NCBI GenBank assembly: GCA_025463745.1
Contig: JAODBB010000204.1
Span: 1-52,570, forward strand
Reading direction: 5' to 3'
Origin: Subtercola sp.
GTDB lineage: Bacteria > Actinomycetota > Actinomycetes > Actinomycetales > Microbacteriaceae
Length of the DNA: 52,570 bases
Shown: positions 16,643 to 24,450 of the stretch, piece by piece
Layout: each line of letters starts with the position of its first letter
How positions within the stretch are numbered: the first letter of the stretch is position 1
Translations under genes and position numbers: made by a program
The notes under the pieces: generated by a model
Databases searched by the model: none
Told to the model about the DNA's origin: nothing
Seen by the model: the letters and a program-made list of their open reading frames with translations, nothing else

Positions 16643-19345
16643 ATGCCCCAACAGCCCCAGCGCTTTGGCGCGCGTATTTTCCAAAAATCGCGCACAACAT
16701 CACCTGAAACAGACCCATCGACACCCCCTACGACACCCCCCGATTCGCGCCATCGCGAAGCCGGCGGGCGACACGCACAGCGCGGCCTGAAGCGGCTGCA
16801 GGTGCTCACCCCCAAGCAATTGCTGACCCCCAAGAAGGCCGTCGCAGCACTCGCCGCGGCCCTTCTCGCCACGTCTGCGGTGGTCGCCATCGCACCACTG
16901 ACGGCCGCGGCGTCGAGTTCGGTTCTCGTCAACGACAGCTTCACCCGAAGCGTCGGGTCGGGCTGGGGCACCGCGCCCGGTGGAGCCGCTTACTCCGTTT
17001 CGCCCGACACCACGGCGAAAGTCTCTGTCGCGTCGAACGCCGGCGTGATCTCCGGCCTGAATCCCGGCAGATCTGCCACCGTCACGCTGAAGAACGAGTC
17101 GGTCGGCGATGTCGACCTGGCCGCGACCATTTCGATTCCGGCTTCCCCGGTCGCACTCTTTCACGCGTTCGAACTCCGCCGCCAGGCCGACGGCTCCACC
17201 TACCGGGGCCGCCTGCAAGTCGGCTCCTCGGGCAACCTCTCACTCGCCATCTCGCGAGTGAACGGCAAATCTGAGACCAGCCTCAGCCGCATCGCCCTGC
17301 CGATGACGGCACAGGCCGCGAGCACGGTCAACGTCGAGTTCAGCGTGACGGGCACGACAAAGGTCGTCATCGGCGGCCGTGCCTGGTCTGCCGGATCGGC
17401 CACGCCCGACTGGCAGACCATCGTGACGGATGCCTCGGCCAATCGCATCACGAAGGCAGGCGCTGTCGGCGTGTGGGAGTACGCAAGCTCATCGAATGCT
17501 GCCCCCGTGACGAGCACCTACGACAACGTGGTGCTGACGGCGAACCCGGGCATGGCAAGTCACACACCGGCTCCAACGCCGGCACCCGCGCCCACCACGA
17601 CGCCTCAACCGACGGCTACGCCGACTCCCGCCCCGTCACCCACAACGACGCCGACCACACCCGCAGCGCCGACCACGCCAACCGCACCGTCGACGCCGAC
17701 CACACCGGTCGGGCAGCCCACCCAGGGCGCCGCACCGGTCGGCACCGCGAGTTACGCCGCGCCGGCCTCGGCCCTCTACGTGTCGCCCACCTCGGGTGCC
17801 GACGGCAATGCCGGAAGCCTCGCGAAACCGTTCCAGACGGTAGCGGCGGCCATCTCGGCAGCGACGAGCGGGCAGACCATCGTGCTGCGCGCCGGTGTCT
17901 ACCACGAGGCCGTCACCGTTCCGGCGAACAAGACGCTGAGCATCCAGGCGTACCCGAACGAGGCCGTGTGGTTCGACGGCTCGACGCCGGTCACTTCGTG
18001 GGCCGCCTCAGGGTCTACCTGGAAGACGAGCGGATGGTCGTTCTTCGGTGACTCGAGCATGGACGGAGTGGCTGACAACCCCGGTTTCGTCGACCCCGCG
18101 CACCCGATGGCCGCACGGCCCGACCAGGTCTTCGTCGATGGCACGGCGCTGACGCAGGTGGCCTCCGCCGCCCAGGTCACCGCCGGAACGTTCGCTGTCG
18201 ACCCCGCGTCGAAATCGATCACCATCGGCAGCAACCCGTCGGGCCACGACGTTCGCGCCAGTGACCTTTCCCAGGCGATCGCGGTGCTCTCACCCGGCTC
18301 GACTCTGCAAGGGTTCGGGGTTCGCCACTACGCCACGTCGTACAGCGAGAAGGGTGCCGTGCGCCTCGGCAGCACCACCGACACGGCCAGAGATCTGGTG
18401 ATTCAAGACAACGCGATGATCGGCATCAATGTGCAGAACAACGCGGCCACGCTCGATCACCTCACGGTCGAGCGCAACGGTCTGATGGGCATCGGCGTGA
18501 ACGCGTCGTATGGCCTGGTCGTCGAGAATTCGCTGGTCACAGCCAACAATTCCGAACAGTTCAAGCCGGCTCCGGTTTCGGGCGGCATGAAGATCACCCG
18601 GTCTCGCGGCGTGACCATCACGAACAACAACACGAGCAGCAACTACGGTTCGGGAATCTGGCTCGACGAGTCGTGTTACGACGCCACGATCACAGACAAC
18701 ACCTCGTCGTCGAACCAGTACACGGGCATTCAGCTCGAGCTCGGCAGCACCGCGATCATCGCGAACAACGATCTGTCGAACGAACAGTTCGGAATGCAGA
18801 TCATCGACTCGTCGAACGTGAAGATCTTCAATAACACGATGGGTGGCAACACGAAGTTCGATGTGCGCATCGAGCAAGACGAACGCCGGCAGGCCGCCGC
18901 GGGTGCCGTCGGCCGCGACCCGCGGCAGCCGGTTCCCGACCCCACCGTAACCTGGGTGACGAAGAACATCACCGTGTCGAACAACGTGTTCGGCAGCGGC
19001 GGGTTCTGGCAGATCTACGCCTTCGACGCCGAGACGAACGTGTCGGCAGATGCCATGGCGTTGACGATCACCGGCAACCTGTTCAACCAGCGAACAACGA
19101 ACGCGCAACCCACGCTGGTGGGTTGGGGGCTCGGTGACAACACCACAGTCACCAGGCTCGACACGGTGGCAGCCATCCAGGCGAAGAACCCGGCATTCGT
19201 GAATACCGAGACGAGTTCGAGCCTGCCGCTGTCGGGCATGACGAGTGCGCTCGCCTCTGCGCAATCGGCGGCGGTAGCTCTGCCGGCCGATGTGGCGGCG
19301 GCCGTGGGCCAGAAGGCGGGCGTCAAGAAAGTCGGCCGCTTCTAG
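16643..19345 (+). CDS. Secreted parallel beta-helix protein with jelly-roll-like module
   Basis: The ATG at 16643 follows GAGGAG by eight bases and gives 900 residues. A long polar N-region of about 65 residues precedes a hydrophobic export signal (AVAALAAALLATSAVVAIA). Next comes a module of about 210 residues starting VLVNDSFTRS, which resembles the last module of the giant mosaic protein. A Thr/Pro/Ala linker of about 70 residues follows. The remainder, from ALYVSPTSGADGN, is a DUF1565/NosD-type right-handed beta-helix with recurring NN.(T/S) turns such as ITNNNTSSNYGSGI. Such helices occur in polysaccharide lyases, epimerases and phage-spike-like binders. No cell-wall anchor is seen. A role in trimming or binding the local polysaccharide is a reasonable inference. 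Confidence 0.88.
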   Translation: MPQQPQRFGARIFQKSRTTSPETDPSTPPTTPPDSRHREAGGRHAQRGLKRLQVLTPKQLLTPKKAVAALAAALLATSAVVAIAPLTAAASSSVLVNDSFTRSVGSGWGTAPGGAAYSVSPDTTAKVSVASNAGVISGLNPGRSATVTLKNESVGDVDLAATISIPASPVALFHAFELRRQADGSTYRGRLQVGSSGNLSLAISRVNGKSETSLSRIALPMTAQAASTVNVEFSVTGTTKVVIGGRAWSAGSATPDWQTIVTDASANRITKAGAVGVWEYASSSNAAPVTSTYDNVVLTANPGMASHTPAPTPAPAPTTTPQPTATPTPAPSPTTTPTTPAAPTTPTAPSTPTTPVGQPTQGAAPVGTASYAAPASALYVSPTSGADGNAGSLAKPFQTVAAAISAATSGQTIVLRAGVYHEAVTVPANKTLSIQAYPNEAVWFDGSTPVTSWAASGSTWKTSGWSFFGDSSMDGVADNPGFVDPAHPMAARPDQVFVDGTALTQVASAAQVTAGTFAVDPASKSITIGSNPSGHDVRASDLSQAIAVLSPGSTLQGFGVRHYATSYSEKGAVRLGSTTDTARDLVIQDNAMIGINVQNNAATLDHLTVERNGLMGIGVNASYGLVVENSLVTANNSEQFKPAPVSGGMKITRSRGVTITNNNTSSNYGSGIWLDESCYDATITDNTSSSNQYTGIQLELGSTAIIANNDLSNEQFGMQIIDSSNVKIFNNTMGGNTKFDVRIEQDERRQAAAGAVGRDPRQPVPDPTVTWVTKNITVSNNVFGSGGFWQIYAFDAETNVSADAMALTITGNLFNQRTTNAQPTLVGWGLGDNTTVTRLDTVAAIQAKNPAFVNTETSSSLPLSGMTSALASAQSAAVALPADVAAAVGQKAGVKKVGRF

Positions 19346-19363
19346 CCCGAGGGTCTAGCTCGA

Positions 19364-19401
19364 CGAATACCCCGCTCCGCTCCGGCCGAGCGGGGTATTC
19401 G
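19364..19401 (+). terminator. Hairpin terminator after the beta-helix gene
   Basis: A perfect 14-base-pair stem (19364-19377 with 19388-19401) closes a ten-base loop 18 bases past the stop codon. No U-tract follows, as is common in actinobacteria. The rest of the 236-base spacer up to 19581 holds no gene. Confidence 0.7.
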
Positions 19402-19559
19402 TGCGTTCACGGCAGCCGGAGCTTGCCCTGCCACCCCCGAACGAGTGGGTGGCGTTAGCGCCGGCACTTCGTCTACGATCGATCACACTCAAGGCGCTGC
19501 AGCTTTCCTAGGGCCGCTTCGCCGATTTCCCCTCGGGCGACCCTCACCCGAGCTGTATC

Positions 19560-19577
19560 GACTATCCCGAAGTAGTC
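19560..19577 (+). promoter_or_regulatory. Inverted repeat GACTA-N8-TAGTC before a start codon
   Basis: A perfect five-base inverted repeat with an eight-base loop ends four bases before the ATG at 19582, covering where a ribosome site would be. It could be an operator or a translational hairpin for the cytidylyltransferase-like gene. It is short, so chance is possible. Confidence 0.3.
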
Positions 19578-19581
19578 ATCG

Positions 19582-20151
19582 ATGAGCCTGAAAATCGGAT
19601 ACGCGGCGGGTGCGTTCGACCTGTTCCACGTCGGCCACCTCAACATTCTCAAGCATGCGAAAAGCGAATGCGATTACCTGATCGCTGGCGTGGTGTCTGA
19701 CGAAATGCTCGAATTGACCAAAGGCATCACCCCGGTCATCCCGCTCGCCGAGCGGCTCGAAATCGTGAGCAACATCAAGTTCGTCGACGAAGCCCGGGCC
19801 GAGGTTCACGAACGAAAACTCGACACCTGGAGAGATGTGCACTTCGATGTGTTCTTCAAGGGCGACGATTGGCGCGGCACCGAGAAGGGCCGACATCTCG
19901 AAGAAGAATTCGGCGCCGTGGGCGTCGAGGTCGTGTACTTTCCGTACACCGTTCACACCTCGAGCACCAGACTCCGGCAGGCTCTCGACGCCATCGATAA
20001 AAGTGGTGCGGCCCGGCGTTCTAGAACTACCGGGCCGCACCGGAACGCGACTCAAGACCCCCACAGAGTTCCTAGCTCAACGAGATCTGTCGACGTTCCA
20101 CCCAGCTTCGAAAAACCCGAACGATTTGAAGCTGGCAGCCACATTTTATAG
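19582..20151 (+). CDS. Cytidylyltransferase-like (TagD family) protein with extra tail
   Basis: The 189-residue product starts with GYAAGAFDLFHVGHLN, the HxGH nucleotide-binding motif of cytidylyl/adenylyltransferases such as TagD (glycerol-3-phosphate cytidylyltransferase). FFKGDDW and TVHTSSTRLRQAL follow; the latter is where TagD has its RTTGIS-type signature, here replaced by SSTRLR. The recognisable fold ends at about residue 141. The last 48 residues are Arg/Ser/Pro-rich, and a 12-base-pair hairpin lies within their coding DNA. The tail may therefore be read-through past a lost stop. It likely makes a CDP-alcohol precursor for surface glycan or teichoic-acid-like polymer; the substrate is inferred. 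Confidence 0.78.
   Translation: MSLKIGYAAGAFDLFHVGHLNILKHAKSECDYLIAGVVSDEMLELTKGITPVIPLAERLEIVSNIKFVDEARAEVHERKLDTWRDVHFDVFFKGDDWRGTEKGRHLEEEFGAVGVEVVYFPYTVHTSSTRLRQALDAIDKSGAARRSRTTGPHRNATQDPHRVPSSTRSVDVPPSFEKPERFEAGSHIL
20005..20041 (+). terminator. Strong hairpin inside the 3' end of the cytidylyltransferase gene
   Basis: A perfect 12-base-pair GC-rich stem (20005-20016 with 20030-20041) encloses a 13-base loop that itself contains the palindrome GTTCTAGAAC. It has the look of a terminator but lies about 110 bases before the annotated stop. The 86 bases between the stop and the next gene hold nothing clear. Confidence 0.5.
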
Positions 20152-20237
20152 GTACCTGCCGGGGGCCGACGTACCACACGCGTGTCTATCAGCTTAAGAA
20201 ATCCTCTCATAAACCGCAGAACTGGTAAGAATGCTGC

Positions 20238-20795
20238 ATGACGTTTCAGGCCTACCTCGACACCATCTTCGAGAAAACCCAGAAGACCCCCGACGACTTC
20301 GTCCGTGAGGCACGAGAGAAGGGATGGCTCGTGCCGCTCGCGAAGGCGGGCATGGTGAAGACCTGGCTGGCCGACGAATACGGGTTGGGGCCCGGGCATG
20401 CCATGGCGATCTACTCGGTTCTGAAGACCGCGAACGAACCCCGGCCGAGTGCCGACAACCGTCTCGCGAAGATTTTCGCCGGATCGAAGGCGCACTGGCA
20501 GCCGGTCTTCGACACGCTGATCGCCCGCCTCGACTCCGCAGGCGCCCAAACGGGCCTGGCCGCCACCGACACGTACATCAGTCTCACGAAAGACGGCTCG
20601 AAGTTCGCCGTGGCACAATTCACGGCGAACCGATTCGACCTGGGACTGAAGCTGCCGGGCGAAGAAGCGAGAGGCCGGTTCGAGCCGGCCGGGTCGTGGA
20701 ATTCGATGGTCACGCACCGGGTTCGGCTATCGTCGGCCGATGACATCGACGACGAGCTGTTCGGCGAGGTACGCCGAGCCTACGACCGCGCTTGA
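20238..20795 (+). CDS. DUF4287 / DUF5655 protein
   Basis: The 185-residue soluble protein has an N-terminal DUF4287-like part (about 1-70, starting TFQAYLDTIFEKTQKTP, with AREKGWL and YGLGPGHAMAI) and a C-terminal DUF5655-like part (about 80-183, with SKFAVAQFTANRFDLGLKLPG). DUF5655 domains are small alpha/beta units also seen beside nucleases. The biochemical role of the two-domain protein is not established. No clear ribosome site precedes the ATG. It is followed 17 bases later by accE on the same strand. Not linked to the polysaccharide cluster by any visible feature. Confidence 0.8.
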   Translation: MTFQAYLDTIFEKTQKTPDDFVREAREKGWLVPLAKAGMVKTWLADEYGLGPGHAMAIYSVLKTANEPRPSADNRLAKIFAGSKAHWQPVFDTLIARLDSAGAQTGLAATDTYISLTKDGSKFAVAQFTANRFDLGLKLPGEEARGRFEPAGSWNSMVTHRVRLSSADDIDDELFGEVRRAYDRA

Positions 20796-20800
20796 GACGG

Positions 20801-20806
20801 TAGGTT
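20801..20806 (+). promoter_or_regulatory. -10-like TAGGTT before accE
   Basis: TAGGTT (TANNNT pattern) lies six bases before the ATG at 20813. The overlapping GGTAGG could instead serve as a ribosome site eight bases from the ATG, so either a leaderless start or coupling to the upstream gene is possible. Confidence 0.3.
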
Positions 20807-20812
20807 CGAACA

Positions 20813-21034
20813 ATGACCGACGACAATGCCCCTGAGAACGAGCCGGTGATCGTGACGACGAAACACGTCACCGATACCGAGGTGGCCGCGGTGACGGCGG
20901 TCATTCGGGGCATGCTGATCGAAGAGAACGACTCTCTGCGCGCCGAGAAGCCGGCGGCACGGTCGCGGTGGCAGCGCAGCCAACGCGACCTGCGAGGCGA
21001 TCTGAGCCCGGTGACGCATTCGTGGGTGGACTGA
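20813..21034 (+). CDS. accE: Acyl-CoA carboxylase epsilon subunit
   Basis: This 73-residue protein fits the small actinobacterial acyl-CoA carboxylase epsilon family. It has a first strand (PVIVTTKHVT), a helix (DTEVAAVTAVIRGML) and a tail with a spaced Trp/Arg pattern (SRWQRSQRDLRGDL) ending in SWVD. The epsilon subunit stabilises the alpha-beta carboxylase that makes malonyl-CoA or methylmalonyl-CoA for fatty and polyketide lipids. In Mycobacterium tuberculosis accE5 follows accD5 and precedes maf and accA3. Here maf and accA lie about 5 kb to the right, but no beta subunit is next to it. It is a short protein with weak sequence conservation, hence moderate confidence. Confidence 0.65.
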   Translation: MTDDNAPENEPVIVTTKHVTDTEVAAVTAVIRGMLIEENDSLRAEKPAARSRWQRSQRDLRGDLSPVTHSWVD

Positions 21035-21038
21035 GGCA

Positions 21039-21092
21039 ACACTTCGTGTCCCCCGCTGTACCCATTGCTTTGGGGGACACTTCGTGTCCCCC
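21039..21092 (+). repeat. Direct repeat ACACTTCGTGTCCCCC, two copies
   Basis: The 16-base sequence occurs at 21039-21054 and 21077-21092. The second copy forms part of a perfect hairpin just after accE. Confidence 0.7.
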
Positions 21093-21096
21093 AAAG
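21068..21096. terminator. 13-base-pair perfect hairpin after accE
   Basis: Arms 21068-21080 and 21084-21096 pair perfectly around a three-base TTC loop. It lies 34 bases after the accE stop and can act on either strand between convergent operons. Confidence 0.65.
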
Positions 21097-21167
21097 TGCC
21101 GACTATCCACAGCCCCGAAAGAGGGCCAGTATTGCTTGTGCTAGGTGTCTCTCTTTGAGTTACATCG

Positions 21168-21207
21168 CCAAACATTCGCTGTCTAGGGTAAGTGAGCGAA
21201 TGCTTGG
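21168..21207. other. Imperfect inverted repeat between convergent operons
   Basis: CCAAACATTCGCT at 21168-21180 pairs with 21195-21207 at 12 of 13 positions around a 14-base loop. No gene lies here. It may be a structured transcript or a second terminator. Confidence 0.45.
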
Positions 21208-21210
21208 GGG

Positions 21211-21247
21211 CGAGTGCGGGCGTTATTCGGGTTAGCTCCCGCACTCG
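21211..21247. other. Ten-base-pair inverted repeat
   Basis: CGAGTGCGGG at 21211-21220 pairs perfectly with CCCGCACTCG at 21238-21247, with a 17-base loop. It directly follows the previous inverted repeat and abuts the next hairpin. Confidence 0.45.
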
Positions 21248-21248
21248 A

Positions 21249-21292
21249 GAAGAACAGCTGGGGGTTGGCGTATCGCCGGCCCCCAGTTCTTC
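21249..21292 (-). terminator. Terminator hairpin at the end of the two-component operon
   Basis: A long hairpin with one bulge pairs 21249-21270 with 21274-21292. Its base lies on the stop codon of the minus-strand membrane protein gene, so it probably ends that operon. Confidence 0.6.
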
Positions 21293-22307
21293 ATTCCCGC
21301 CCGATCTCCAAGAACTCCGACACCTGATCTTCGGTGGCGTCCGACCCCAGCGCAGCGGCGCTTCCGTCGTCGCTCACCGTCAGCCCCACAACGGTCACTG
21401 CGGCGGTGCTGTCGTCGAGACCGGTTCGTACGATCAACCGATCCGCCTGCGACCGGGCGATTTCATCGGCGAGTCGCGAGTGGATGCGATCGCGGGCTCG
21501 GTCGGTCAGATCATCCAGCCCGCCGTCGTCGAGAAGCGTGACGTCGATGCCGCGGCGCCTCGCCGCCAGCACCTCGGCGCGCACGTCTTCGTTCAACAGG
21601 TGGCGGCCGCGGATCTCGTCGCGAATGGCGCCTTCGAGATGCAGGCACTCGCGGCGGTCTTCGGCACTCAGCACACCGTTGCTCTCGATGATGTGGTGCA
21701 GCATGGGGCCGGCGACACGGTTCATCTGGTCGAGGCGGTGACGCCCTTCGGTGAGTTGGGCTTCTTGCGTCGCATGCCATGCCGCCGCTTCACGTTCGGC
21801 GAGCGCGAACAGTCGCGCATCCCGAGCCGCCCGAGCCATCGCCCTGGTGAGTGCGTGCGCCACGCCCACCCACACCACGCAGCCGATGACCCCCGTGGTG
21901 AAAACCGCGATCGGGCCACCCCAGATGTCGACCGACACGGCGAGCGCGGCAATACCGAGCCACGCGATACCGGCCTGCTGGCGCACCACCGTGATGGTCA
22001 ACAACGTACCAACGGCGGCGACCGACCAGGTGCCGTAGCCGTTGAAGATGGTGCCGTCGAGCTGCGAGAGCACCAGAATCGACATGACGAGGCAGACCGC
22101 GAAGTTGAGCGCGGCCATCCACAGCGGCATCAGCAGCGGGCTCGTCGGCCAGAGGCTCATCACGGTGGCACCGACGTACAAGACCATCGCGACGATGACC
22201 GGCACCACCGATTCGGGGTACTGCATCGAATTGAACGCCAAGACCAGGTGGTAGAGCGAGAAGAGCCCGGCGAGCACGGTGACGAGGGCGCGGGGTGGCG
22301 AGATCAT
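21291..22307 (-). CDS. Membrane protein of a two-component operon, degenerate kinase-like
   Basis: The ATG at 22307 overlaps the histidine kinase stop (ATGA) and gives 338 residues. The first 165 contain about five to six membrane segments (ALVTVLAGLFSLYHLVLAF ... GVIGCVVWVGVAHAL). A coiled stretch with WHATQEAQLTEGRHRLDQM then leads to a soluble domain of about 130 residues. That domain has the overall position of a kinase catalytic region but lacks a clear phosphoacceptor His and the N and G boxes. It is therefore probably a degenerate sensor partner rather than an active kinase. The tight coupling suggests it modulates the adjacent kinase; this is inference. Confidence 0.65.
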   Translation of the reverse strand: MISPPRALVTVLAGLFSLYHLVLAFNSMQYPESVVPVIVAMVLYVGATVMSLWPTSPLLMPLWMAALNFAVCLVMSILVLSQLDGTIFNGYGTWSVAAVGTLLTITVVRQQAGIAWLGIAALAVSVDIWGGPIAVFTTGVIGCVVWVGVAHALTRAMARAARDARLFALAEREAAAWHATQEAQLTEGRHRLDQMNRVAGPMLHHIIESNGVLSAEDRRECLHLEGAIRDEIRGRHLLNEDVRAEVLAARRRGIDVTLLDDGGLDDLTDRARDRIHSRLADEIARSQADRLIVRTGLDDSTAAVTVVGLTVSDDGSAAALGSDATEDQVSEFLEIGRE

Positions 22308-23638
22308 GATGAGGCCGCCTTCCACGCGATGATGACGGATGTTCCGCCGCCCGGCATCGAGTGGATGACCGCCTGACCGCCCACCGATTCCACCCGTTCG
22401 CGAATCGACACCCGAAGGCCTAGCCGCTCGGTAGGCACCGAAGAGACATCGAACCCGACGCCGGTGTCAGACACTTGCACAGTCAGTTCGGTCACGGCGC
22501 CGCTTGCCCGGCCCTCGTGGCCAGCGTCTTCTGCCGTTCCCGGCGGCGGCCCCGACAGCTCGCTGTGCACGGTGACGGTACGCATCACGTCGGGCGCCCC
22601 GTCGAGGTCGCCCGCGTGCTGCAGGCTGTTGATGAGCGCCTGCACCGCTGCCGAGAACAGAGCGTCGGCTACCACGCCCGGGATGCGGAGAGAGGCGAGA
22701 TTCTCACCAGCGAACGCCACGCGGGGGCTGAGCACACGCGCCGCGTCGGCGAGGCGAGTAGCGAATTCGACCAGCGTCACATCTGAATCGGGGTCGAACG
22801 AACCCGGAGCGTCTTGCAGAATCTCGAGCGCGGCTGCAGAGAGAGTGACGGCGGCGGCGCGTTCGTCTCCGGTGTCGGCTCGAGCGGCCGTGAGTAGCGT
22901 GGTGAGCACCGAATCGTGCACCAGTGCGTCGATCTTGGTGCGCTCGACTTCGGCGGCGTGGTTTCTGGCGGCCCGCGCGTATTGCTGCATCGCGGTGTAT
23001 TGGGCGGCATCCACTCGATCGGCAGCGCGGCGCAGCGTGGTGGTCAGCATCAGCATGAAAGCGCCGATCAGCAGCACGTAGACGGCGTCGAGCAGACCTC
23101 CCTTCAACTCAGCCGAGCCTCCAGAGGGTTGCAGGTGAATGAAGACGTACACCGCTGTGACTGCGACAATGTAGGCCCCCGCCCATGGCACGGGCAACGC
23201 GACGGCGACGTACGCCATGGCGACCGCGATCAGCGACCACAACCACGGCTGGGTTCCCGCCGCGGCCGAGAGGTTCGAGATGCAGAGCGGCCACACCGCG
23301 AAGGCGACGAAGTAGAGCAACGAGAACACCGTCATCATGACACGCACGCCACGCTGCAGAACTGCGGCCAGCACCACCAGTAACAGCACAACCAACAGCA
23401 CCAGTGGTTCGATATTGAGCCAGACCGGGTTGATGTAGCTCGTCGACGCGGTCACCACGGGAATAGCCTGCAAAGAGAGCAGAAGGCCGAAAACGGCGGC
23501 GGCCCGCGTGAGTATGCGCTCGACCGTCGAACGGCTGAGCGCGCCGCGCAGTCGGCTGAGGGTCGACTCGAGCTCGACGGGGGCAGCCGCCGTGGTGTCG
23601 GCCGCGGAAGACTCCGACGCGGCCCGGTCTGCCGGCAT
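22304..23638 (-). CDS. Sensor histidine kinase, DesK/NarX-type
   Basis: The ATG at 23638, two bases after the response regulator stop, gives 444 residues. After a 45-residue Ala-rich cytoplasmic leader there are about six membrane segments. The phosphoacceptor helix is DALVHDSVLTTLL, with a His-Asp pair typical of the HisKA_3 class. The ATPase follows with the N-box-like ALINSLQHA, the G1 box VSDTGVGFD and the G2-like MPGGGTSV. A low-complexity insert interrupts the ATPase before the G1 box. It should phosphorylate the LuxR-family regulator encoded just upstream. The signal is unknown. The open frame extends further 5' but would overlap the regulator gene. Confidence 0.88.
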   Translation of the reverse strand: MPADRAASESSAADTTAAAPVELESTLSRLRGALSRSTVERILTRAAAVFGLLLSLQAIPVVTASTSYINPVWLNIEPLVLLVVLLLVVLAAVLQRGVRVMMTVFSLLYFVAFAVWPLCISNLSAAAGTQPWLWSLIAVAMAYVAVALPVPWAGAYIVAVTAVYVFIHLQPSGGSAELKGGLLDAVYVLLIGAFMLMLTTTLRRAADRVDAAQYTAMQQYARAARNHAAEVERTKIDALVHDSVLTTLLTAARADTGDERAAAVTLSAAALEILQDAPGSFDPDSDVTLVEFATRLADAARVLSPRVAFAGENLASLRIPGVVADALFSAAVQALINSLQHAGDLDGAPDVMRTVTVHSELSGPPPGTAEDAGHEGRASGAVTELTVQVSDTGVGFDVSSVPTERLGLRVSIRERVESVGGQAVIHSMPGGGTSVIIAWKAASS

Positions 23639-23640
23639 CG

Positions 23641-24378
23641 TTATTTGCCGGTGTTGTGCACGTCGTCGATCACGAGAATTCCGTCTTCGACCGCCCTGCG
23701 CAGCAGGTCGACCTTGGTCGGGGCAGGCCGGCCCACCTCGACGTACTTCGCCCGCACTCGCCCGAGATACTCTCTGGCCGTCGAGGGTGCGATGCCGAGC
23801 TGAGCCGCCACCGCCTTCAAGGGCAGCCCTGAGGCGTACAGATGCAGAACATCCTGCTCGCGCCGGCCGAGCTGAGCGCGGGCGAACTCCTGATCGGCGT
23901 CGATCGCGCTGGCCCACTCGAGATTGTTGAGCACCTCACCGCGAGCCACCGTTGCGATCGCGGCCATCACGATGCGAGTCGCGCTGGTCTTCGGAATCAC
24001 TCCCGCCGCACCCGCGGCCAGCGCCTCGCGAATGCTCGTCGTGCGGTCGGCGATGCTGTGGATGAGCACCTCGGCCCCGATGGCCCGCGCCCGTGTGACG
24101 TTGTCGGTCACCGACGAGCCGTCGCCGAGGCTGAGATCCATGACCACCACGCCCACGCTCTGGCCCGCAACCGCTTCGAGCAGTTCATCAACCGTTGCAC
24201 CGACGCCGACAACGTCATACCCGGCTTCGAGGCAGGCGGCACGGATGCCCAGCAGCACCGATTCGTGATCGTCGACGATGGCCACCCGAACGCCGGCCGG
24301 GTCGATGGGTGCCGGAGCATCGCTTTCAGCCGAATCGCCTTCGGTTGCCGAATCACCCTCGTTTACTGGATCGGTCAC
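23641..24378 (-). CDS. LuxR-family response regulator
   Basis: I choose the GTG at 24378, which follows a strong purine-rich GGGGAGGGGGGGG site, giving 245 residues. Upstream in-frame ATGs at 24444 and 24408 are possible but lie before that site. After a 25-residue acidic leader, the receiver domain begins VRVAIVDDHESVLLG, with the phosphoacceptor in GVVVMDLSLGDG and the switch Lys in VIPKTSATR. The LuxR-type DNA-binding domain (LGRREQDVLHLYASGLPLKAVAAQLGIAPSTAREYL) begins around residue 170. It heads a three-gene operon with the kinase and the membrane partner. Target genes are not visible. Confidence 0.9.
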   Translation of the reverse strand: MTDPVNEGDSATEGDSAESDAPAPIDPAGVRVAIVDDHESVLLGIRAACLEAGYDVVGVGATVDELLEAVAGQSVGVVVMDLSLGDGSSVTDNVTRARAIGAEVLIHSIADRTTSIREALAAGAAGVIPKTSATRIVMAAIATVARGEVLNNLEWASAIDADQEFARAQLGRREQDVLHLYASGLPLKAVAAQLGIAPSTAREYLGRVRAKYVEVGRPAPTKVDLLRRAVEDGILVIDDVHNTGK

Positions 24379-24450
24379 GAATTCCCCCCCCTCCCCGCCG
24401 CATTGCATACTCAAGCCATCGTATTGGCTCCAGCGCGAGCCCACGCCCCG

